NCBI GenBank assembly: GCA_946614075.1
Contig: CAMOGO010000024.1
Location: forward strand, 1 to 10,304
DNA from: an uncultured Lachnospiraceae bacterium
Lineage (GTDB): Bacteria > Bacillota_A > Clostridia > Lachnospirales > Lachnospiraceae
Direction: 5' to 3'
DNA: 10,304 nucleotides
Position 1 is the stretch's first letter. Every line of letters starts with the position of its first letter. The notes under the pieces were generated by a model. The model did not search any database, was not told where the DNA came from, and was given only the letters and a program-made list of their open reading frames with translations. The position numbers and the translations under genes were made by a program. Positions 6,643 through 10,304 of the stretch are shown one piece after another.

Positions 6643-6672
6643 GTGTCCGTCAGGTTATTTCGGAGGCATAGT

Positions 6673-7530
6673 ATGAAAAGAGAAGATTTACCGCTGCAGG
6701 TGGATTTCACCGGACGCGTAGCGGTAGTAACGGGCGCCGGCGGCGTGCTCTGCAGCGATATGAGCCGCGCACTGGCAGCGGCAGGAGCGAAGGTAGCGCT
6801 CCTGGACATCAATGAAGAGGCTGCGCAGAAGGTAGCGGATGAGATCGTCGCAGACGGCGGCTGTGCCATCGGAGTCAAGTGCAACATCCTCGATGAGGAG
6901 GATATCCGCAGGGCTCACGAGCGCGTACTCAAGGAGCTTGGCCCGACAAACATTCTCTTAAACGGAGCCGGCGGCAACAATCCCCGCGCTACGACGACAA
7001 GCGAGTATTTTGACAAGTCCCAGCTGGGAAAGGAGAAAACCTTCTTTGACCTGGACGAGGCTGGCTTCCGCTTTGTCTTCGATATCAATTTCACCGGTGA
7101 ATTCATGGTGACCAAGGAGTTTGTCAAGGACATGCTCGATGGTGGCGGCAACTGCATCCTGAACATCGCCTCCGTCAACACCTGGCTGCCGCTTACCAAG
7201 ATCCCGGCATACGCCGCGGCCAAGGAAGCGGTCGGCAACTTCACCAAGTGGCTTGCCACCTATTTCTCCAAGGTGGGGATCCGCGTCAACGCGATCGCCC
7301 CTGGTTTCCTCTCGACACACCAGACCGCAGCTCTTTTCTACGAGGCGGACGGCGTGACCCCTACGCCGCGTCTGGGACGGATCATCGAGGGAACACCGAT
7401 GAAGCGCCTCGGAACCCCCGACGAGCTCTTAGGCGCCGTACTGTTCCTCTGCGACGAGAAGGCAGCCAGCTTCATCACCGGAGCGGTCCTGCCGATCGAC
7501 GGCGGATACACCTCCTACTCGGGAGTATAA
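6673..7530 (+). CDS. SDR-family oxidoreductase, UxuB-like (mannonate C5 oxidoreductase type)
   Basis: This 285-aa protein is a classical short-chain dehydrogenase. Visible features are the Rossmann motif TGAGGVLC (20-27), D45 at the end of the second strand, which favours NAD(H) over NADP(H), the NGAG block (97-100), S167, and the catalytic pair Y180/K184 in YAAAK. It ends with FITGAVLPIDGGYTSYSGV. The segments GGNNPRATTTSEYF, KTFFDLDEAGF and FTKWLATYFSKVGIRVNAIAPGFL strongly recall Bacillus-type UxuB (YjmF), the SDR that interconverts D-fructuronate and D-mannonate, a C5 oxidation/reduction. No other glucuronate genes (uxaC, uxuA) are here. In this operon it may oxidise C5 of an imported hexonate to give the kinase substrate; that is inference. 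GGAGG at 6662-6666 selects the ATG at 6673 over one 30 bp upstream. Confidence 0.85.
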   Translation: MKREDLPLQVDFTGRVAVVTGAGGVLCSDMSRALAAAGAKVALLDINEEAAQKVADEIVADGGCAIGVKCNILDEEDIRRAHERVLKELGPTNILLNGAGGNNPRATTTSEYFDKSQLGKEKTFFDLDEAGFRFVFDINFTGEFMVTKEFVKDMLDGGGNCILNIASVNTWLPLTKIPAYAAAKEAVGNFTKWLATYFSKVGIRVNAIAPGFLSTHQTAALFYEADGVTPTPRLGRIIEGTPMKRLGTPDELLGAVLFLCDEKAASFITGAVLPIDGGYTSYSGV

Positions 7531-7558
7531 ATATCGAGAGTGGTTCAAGCCGTCTGAC

Positions 7559-7640
7559 GGTGCCGGGGATTTGACCCGAGGCACCTTGCGGTGCCGGGGA
7601 TTTGCCCCGAGACACCGGCCGGTGCGGGAACATTCCGCAT
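7559..7640 (+). repeat. Three tandem ~31-bp hairpin units after the SDR gene
   Basis: Units start at 7559, 7590 and 7621, spaced exactly 31 bp. Units one and two share GGTGCCGGGGATTTG and fold as GGTGCC...GGCACC (7559-7585) and GGTG...CACC with an inner CGGGG/CCCCG stem (7590-7616). The third is shorter and diverged: TGCGG-GAACATT-CCGCA (7623-7639). No T-run follows. The layout parallels the three hairpin units after dctP but the sequence differs. Read-through control or mRNA protection is possible. Confidence 0.75.
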
Positions 7641-7680
7641 AGGATAAAGGCCTGATTTTCAAGAAAGTGAGGGAGCACTG

Positions 7681-8256
7681 TTGTCCGAGAAAAAATATAC
7701 GGCATCTGTAGTCTACGACAGTACGAACATGCATGCCCTGAGCCACGCAATCAACAACACCTTCAAGTTCAACCTGAAGCTGATCTATGCAGTCATCTGC
7801 ATCGGACTGATCGTCGTGGGCGTTTTCTTAGGCTTTGACAATCTGACCGGCATCGTATGCATCGCTTTTGGATGCTTCCTGCTGCCTTCCATCAATGTGA
7901 TGGAAAAATATGAGGCCAATCAGGCGATCAAACGCCTGAACGGCTATGTCCCCAAGGTAAACTACGAGTTCCGCAGGGATGACTTTGTATGCTTTAATGA
8001 GAAGGAGAGAAACACCTTCGCCTACAGCACCATCATCCGGATGGTGCGCATGAAGGAGGCCTACTACCTGTTTCCGAATCCGACGCAGGCCTACATGATC
8101 GACCGCACGACCCTGAAACCGCAGGATGAGGAGGGCTTTGAAGCGCTCCTCGCCGAGAAGGTCGGTCTGGAGTGGACCGCGCCGAATTCGTTCCTGACCC
8201 TGTCTCTTAAGAAGATCAGGTCAGACAGTAAAAACACAAGGCTGAAAAAGGCTTAG
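7681..8256 (+). CDS. YcxB-like small membrane protein of unknown function
   Basis: This 191-aa protein has a polar N-terminus, two adjacent membrane spans (about residues 33-51 and 55-73) and a cytoplasmic-looking C-terminal domain. The latter contains FRRDDFVCFNEKERNTFAYSTIIRMVRMKEAYYLFPNPTQAYMIDRTTL. This arrangement, with a beta-rich Y-x-x-I...YYLF pattern, fits the YcxB-like domain family, which has no established function. Translation would start at TTG 7681: GAGGGAG at 7669-7675 is well placed, and the next ATG, at 7729, is inside the conserved region. It sits between two metabolic genes on the same strand and is probably co-transcribed, but nothing shows a role in the pathway. The C-terminus is strongly basic (KKIRSDSKNTRLKKA). 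Confidence 0.75.
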   Translation: MSEKKYTASVVYDSTNMHALSHAINNTFKFNLKLIYAVICIGLIVVGVFLGFDNLTGIVCIAFGCFLLPSINVMEKYEANQAIKRLNGYVPKVNYEFRRDDFVCFNEKERNTFAYSTIIRMVRMKEAYYLFPNPTQAYMIDRTTLKPQDEEGFEALLAEKVGLEWTAPNSFLTLSLKKIRSDSKNTRLKKA

Positions 8257-8302
8257 GAAGCCTCGGACAGCCTGACAGGAAAAGGGCCTGAAGGATTACA
8301 AA

Positions 8303-8339
8303 CGGCTTCGGGCCGGATGAATAAAACGGCTGAAAGCCG
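8303..8339 (+). repeat. Pair of short hairpins upstream of mmsA
   Basis: CGGC-TTCGG-GCCG (8303-8315) and CGGCT-GAA-AGCCG (8327-8339) are two short stem-loops sharing the CGGCT start and spaced 24 bp apart. They lie in the 104-bp gap between the ycxB-like gene and mmsA, just before the AAAGGAG site at 8345-8351. The second hairpin ends only six bases before that site, so it could modulate translation start. No T-run or promoter is obvious in the gap. Confidence 0.5.
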
Positions 8340-8360
8340 CATCGAAAGGAGTATCTTGTT

Positions 8361-9878
8361 ATGAGTGAAGTAGTTCGTATGAAATATTGTGCAGGCGGCG
8401 AGTGGAAAGAGTCCAAGACCGAAAAGTACATGGCTGTCACCGATTCCAGTACCGGTGAGGTTATCGCAGAGGTTCCTTGCTGCACCGCTGAGGAGTGCGA
8501 GGAAGCCATCGCAGCTGCACAGGCAGCATTCCCGGCATGGTCCAAGCTGTCCATAGCCAAGAGAACCCAGTACATGTTCAAGTGGAGAGAGGTTCTCTAC
8601 GCTCACAAGGAAGAGCTTTCCGTCCTTTGCGCAAAGGAGCTTGGCAAGACCTTAAACGAGGCTAGAGGCGATGTCCAGAAGGCAATCGAGCCCACCGAGG
8701 AAGCTTGCGCACTGCCGACCCTGATCCAGGGCGATGGCGCTATGCAGGTTACCACGAACTATGACACCACCAGCTATCGTTTCCCGCTCGGCGTAGTCGC
8801 AGGCATCGTTCCGATGAACTTCCCGGCTATGATCCCGTGGGGCTGGATGGTTCCGCTTGCTATCGCCTGCGGCAACACCGTAGTCCTGAAGGCCAACAGC
8901 CAGACCCCTCTGACCTCCATGCGTATGCTCGAGCTCTTCTACGAGGAAGCAGGCTTCCCGAAGGGCATCGTAAACCTTGTTACCACCAGCCGTGAAGAGG
9001 CTGAGATCTTCCTGACCGATGAGCGCGTCAAGGCTGTCACCTTCGTAGGTACCACCGGCGTAGGCAAGCACATCTACTCCGTAGCAGCTGCTCACGGCAA
9101 GCGTGTACAGGCACAGTGCGAAGCCAAGAACCATGCTCTGGTCCTGGCTGACTGCGACCTTGAGGCTACCACCAACGCCATCATCAACTCCACCTATGGC
9201 TGCGCCGGCATGCGCTGCATGGCACTCCCGGTCGTCGTTGTCGAGGAGAGCATCGCAGACGAGTTCGTCGCTCTGCTGAAGAAGAAAGCACAGGCCCTCG
9301 TTGTTGGCTGCGCTTACAAGGAAGAGACCAAGCTTGGCCCGGTTTCCTCCGCCGCACACAAGAAGAAAATCTGCGACTGGATCCAGAAGGGTATCGATGA
9401 AGGCGCTGAGCTCGTACTCGATGGCCGCGACATCGTAGTTCCTGGCTATGAGAACGGCTTCTTCGTAGGACCGACCATCCTCGATCACGTAAAGCCCGGC
9501 ATGACCGTCGGCGACCGCGAGATCTTTGGACCGGTTACCTGCATCAAGCGTGTCAAGAATTATGAGGAAGGCATCGCCATCATGAACGCTAACCCGTTCG
9601 CAAACGGCTCCTGCATCTTCACCTCCAGCGGTTACTACATCCGTAAGTTCGTTATGGAGACCGACGGCGGCATGGTCGGCGTCAACGTAGGTATCCCGGT
9701 TCCGACCGCATACTTCCCGTTCTCCGGCAACAAGGATTCCTTCTTCGGCGATCTGCACGTACTGGGCAAGGACGGCATCCGCTTCTTCACCCGTGCAAAG
9801 ACCGTGACCACTCACTGGTTTGACGAGCACGCCGGCAAGAAGGCCGTAGGAACCTGGGAAGGCTCCACCGAGCAGTAA
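8361..9878 (+). CDS. mmsA: CoA-acylating (methyl)malonate-semialdehyde dehydrogenase (MmsA/IolA)
   Basis: This 505-aa aldehyde dehydrogenase has the hallmarks of the CoA-dependent methylmalonate-semialdehyde dehydrogenase subfamily, which turns malonate semialdehyde into acetyl-CoA and CO2 with NAD+. Seen are VPMNFPAMIPWGWMVPLA with oxyanion-hole N153, FVGTTGVGKHIY for NAD binding, AKNH at 255-258 in place of the ELGGK block of ordinary ALDHs, YGCAGMRCMA with catalytic C286, and the C-terminal PFSGNKDSFFGDLHVLGKDGIRFFTRAKTVT. The residues before AKNH read CE (253-254) where I recall GA in Bacillus IolA. AAGGAG at 8346-8351 sits nine bases before the ATG. As last operon gene it would remove the malonate semialdehyde released by the IolJ-type aldolase. 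Valine or beta-alanine breakdown is an alternative role, made unlikely by the neighbours. Confidence 0.93.
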   Translation: MSEVVRMKYCAGGEWKESKTEKYMAVTDSSTGEVIAEVPCCTAEECEEAIAAAQAAFPAWSKLSIAKRTQYMFKWREVLYAHKEELSVLCAKELGKTLNEARGDVQKAIEPTEEACALPTLIQGDGAMQVTTNYDTTSYRFPLGVVAGIVPMNFPAMIPWGWMVPLAIACGNTVVLKANSQTPLTSMRMLELFYEEAGFPKGIVNLVTTSREEAEIFLTDERVKAVTFVGTTGVGKHIYSVAAAHGKRVQAQCEAKNHALVLADCDLEATTNAIINSTYGCAGMRCMALPVVVVEESIADEFVALLKKKAQALVVGCAYKEETKLGPVSSAAHKKKICDWIQKGIDEGAELVLDGRDIVVPGYENGFFVGPTILDHVKPGMTVGDREIFGPVTCIKRVKNYEEGIAIMNANPFANGSCIFTSSGYYIRKFVMETDGGMVGVNVGIPVPTAYFPFSGNKDSFFGDLHVLGKDGIRFFTRAKTVTTHWFDEHAGKKAVGTWEGSTEQ

Positions 9879-9907
9879 AATCCTCTTTTTGAGTAAAAGT
9901 AAGTTTG

Positions 9908-9946
9908 AGACGTCCTTGCGAGTCCGCTCGCAAGGACGTCTTATTT
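9908..9946 (+). terminator. Terminator hairpin after mmsA
   Basis: AGACGTCCTTGCGAG (9908-9922) and CTCGCAAGGACGTCT (9927-9941) form a perfect 15-bp stem with the loop TCCG, 29 bp past the mmsA stop. The tail TATTT is a weak T-tract, so ending may be imperfect, but position and stem strength fit the end of the operon transcript. It could also serve any converging transcript from the right. Confidence 0.75.
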
Positions 9947-9951
9947 GCACA

Positions 9952-10034
9952 CGGCTGCCCTGAGGTAGATGTTGCCTTACGGCAACGGGCAGCCGGCGCA
10001 GCGAGTAGGAGTCGGGTAAACCTCCTCCTACTCG
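9952..10034. other. Two adjacent stem-loops preceding the repeat array
   Basis: The first structure pairs CGGCTGCCC (9952-9960) with GGGCAGCCG (9987-9995) and stacks an inner GTTGCC-TTAC-GGCAAC (9971-9986), leaving a one-sided 10-nt bulge at 9961-9970. The second pairs CGAGTAGGAG (10002-10011) with CTCCTACTCG (10025-10034) around a 13-nt loop. They lie between the operon terminator and the tandem repeats, so they may be the head of the same composite element or an independent structured RNA. No coding frame or T-tract explains them. Confidence 0.55.
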
Positions 10035-10038
10035 ATTG

Positions 10039-10304
10039 GAGGTCTTGTATTGGCCGCCCGGGATTGAATGGCCCAGGGAAGTAGGGGAAGCAAGAGGTTG
10101 TTTCCCTGTGGAGGCCTTGTATTGGCCGCCCGGGATTGAGAGGCCCAGGGAAGTAGAGGAAGCAAGAGGTTGTTTCCCTGTGGGGGTTGGAACCTCGGGA
10201 GTGGGTGGCCCAGGGAAGAAGAGGAAGCAAGAGGCTGTTTCCCTGTGGAGGTTGGAACCTCGGGAGTGGGTGGCCCAGGGAAGAAGAGGAAGCAAGAGGC
10301 TGTT
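10039..10304. repeat. Tandem array of 72/65-bp repeats, continues beyond the window
   Basis: Units begin at 10039, 10111, 10183 and 10248 (periods 72, 72, 65); the last is cut by the window edge. All share GGCCCAGGGAAG, then AAGCAAGAGG, then TGTTTCCCTGTG. CAGGGAA and TTCCCTG form a 7-bp inverted pair in each complete unit. The unit heads come in two types: GAGGyC-TTGTATT-GGCC in the first two and GrGGTT-GG-AACCTC in the last two, and both can pair. Long minus-strand frames run through the array, but a 65-bp period breaks frame from copy to copy, so coding is unlikely. Nothing else is seen in this 3' region. Confidence 0.8.

Noticed and set aside
8652..10295. 547-codon open frame on the minus strand opposite mmsA and into the 3' repeats
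   Set aside because: Most of it is exactly antisense to a clear aldehyde dehydrogenase gene and has no family resemblance. Its repeated peptide part comes from the DNA tandem array, whose 65-bp period does not keep frame.

Overview
The window reads as a chromosomal sugar-acid or inositol-type catabolic locus from an anaerobic Firmicute, most likely a Clostridia / Lachnospiraceae member. This is an inference. It rests on strong GGAGG-type ribosome binding sites, a perfect vegetative TTGACA-17-TATAAT promoter, a DctP lipoprotein with a Ser/Gly-rich linker after its lipobox, and family resemblance to Firmicute iol and uxu proteins. Coding regions are moderately GC-rich and the main regulatory region is AT-rich.

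Layout. (1) 1-128: a perfect 32-bp inverted repeat and further copies of its arm, resembling a REP-type element, abut the stop codon of a DeoR-family repressor. (2) 129-902, minus strand: the DeoR-family regulator, an IolR-like candidate for controlling the locus. (3) 903-1416: a divergent regulatory region with a 24-bp tandem repeat in the regulator's leader, a promoter for each direction, and palindromes that could be operators. (4) 1417-9878, plus strand: eight collinear genes. They encode an IolJ-type class II aldolase, an IolC-type PfkB kinase (overlapping by 4 bp), the TRAP transporter DctP, DctQ and DctM, a UxuB-like short-chain dehydrogenase, a YcxB-like small membrane protein, and CoA-acylating (methyl)malonate-semialdehyde dehydrogenase. 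(5) 9879-10304: a terminator hairpin, two further stem-loops, and a tandem array of 65/72-bp repeats that runs off the window.

Proposed logic. The lower half of the inositol pathway is complete: IolC phosphorylates 5-dehydro-2-deoxy-D-gluconate (DKG), IolJ splits the product into DHAP and malonate semialdehyde, and the dehydrogenase makes acetyl-CoA. The upper half (IolG, IolE, IolD, IolB) and an inositol permease are absent here. In their place are a TRAP transporter, a class that usually imports carboxylates, and an SDR resembling enzymes that oxidise C5 of mannonate. The simplest reading is that a hexonic acid such as 2-deoxy-D-gluconate, or a close relative, is imported and oxidised at C5 to DKG, then passed into IolC/IolJ/MmsA. 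That is a hypothesis; the substrate is not proved by sequence.

A second theme is RNA structure between genes. The dctP-dctQ gap holds three tandem hairpin units, the last a strong terminator. The SDR-ycxB gap holds three more 31-bp hairpin units. The dctM-SDR and ycxB-mmsA gaps also hold stem-loops. These probably set unequal expression along one long transcript.
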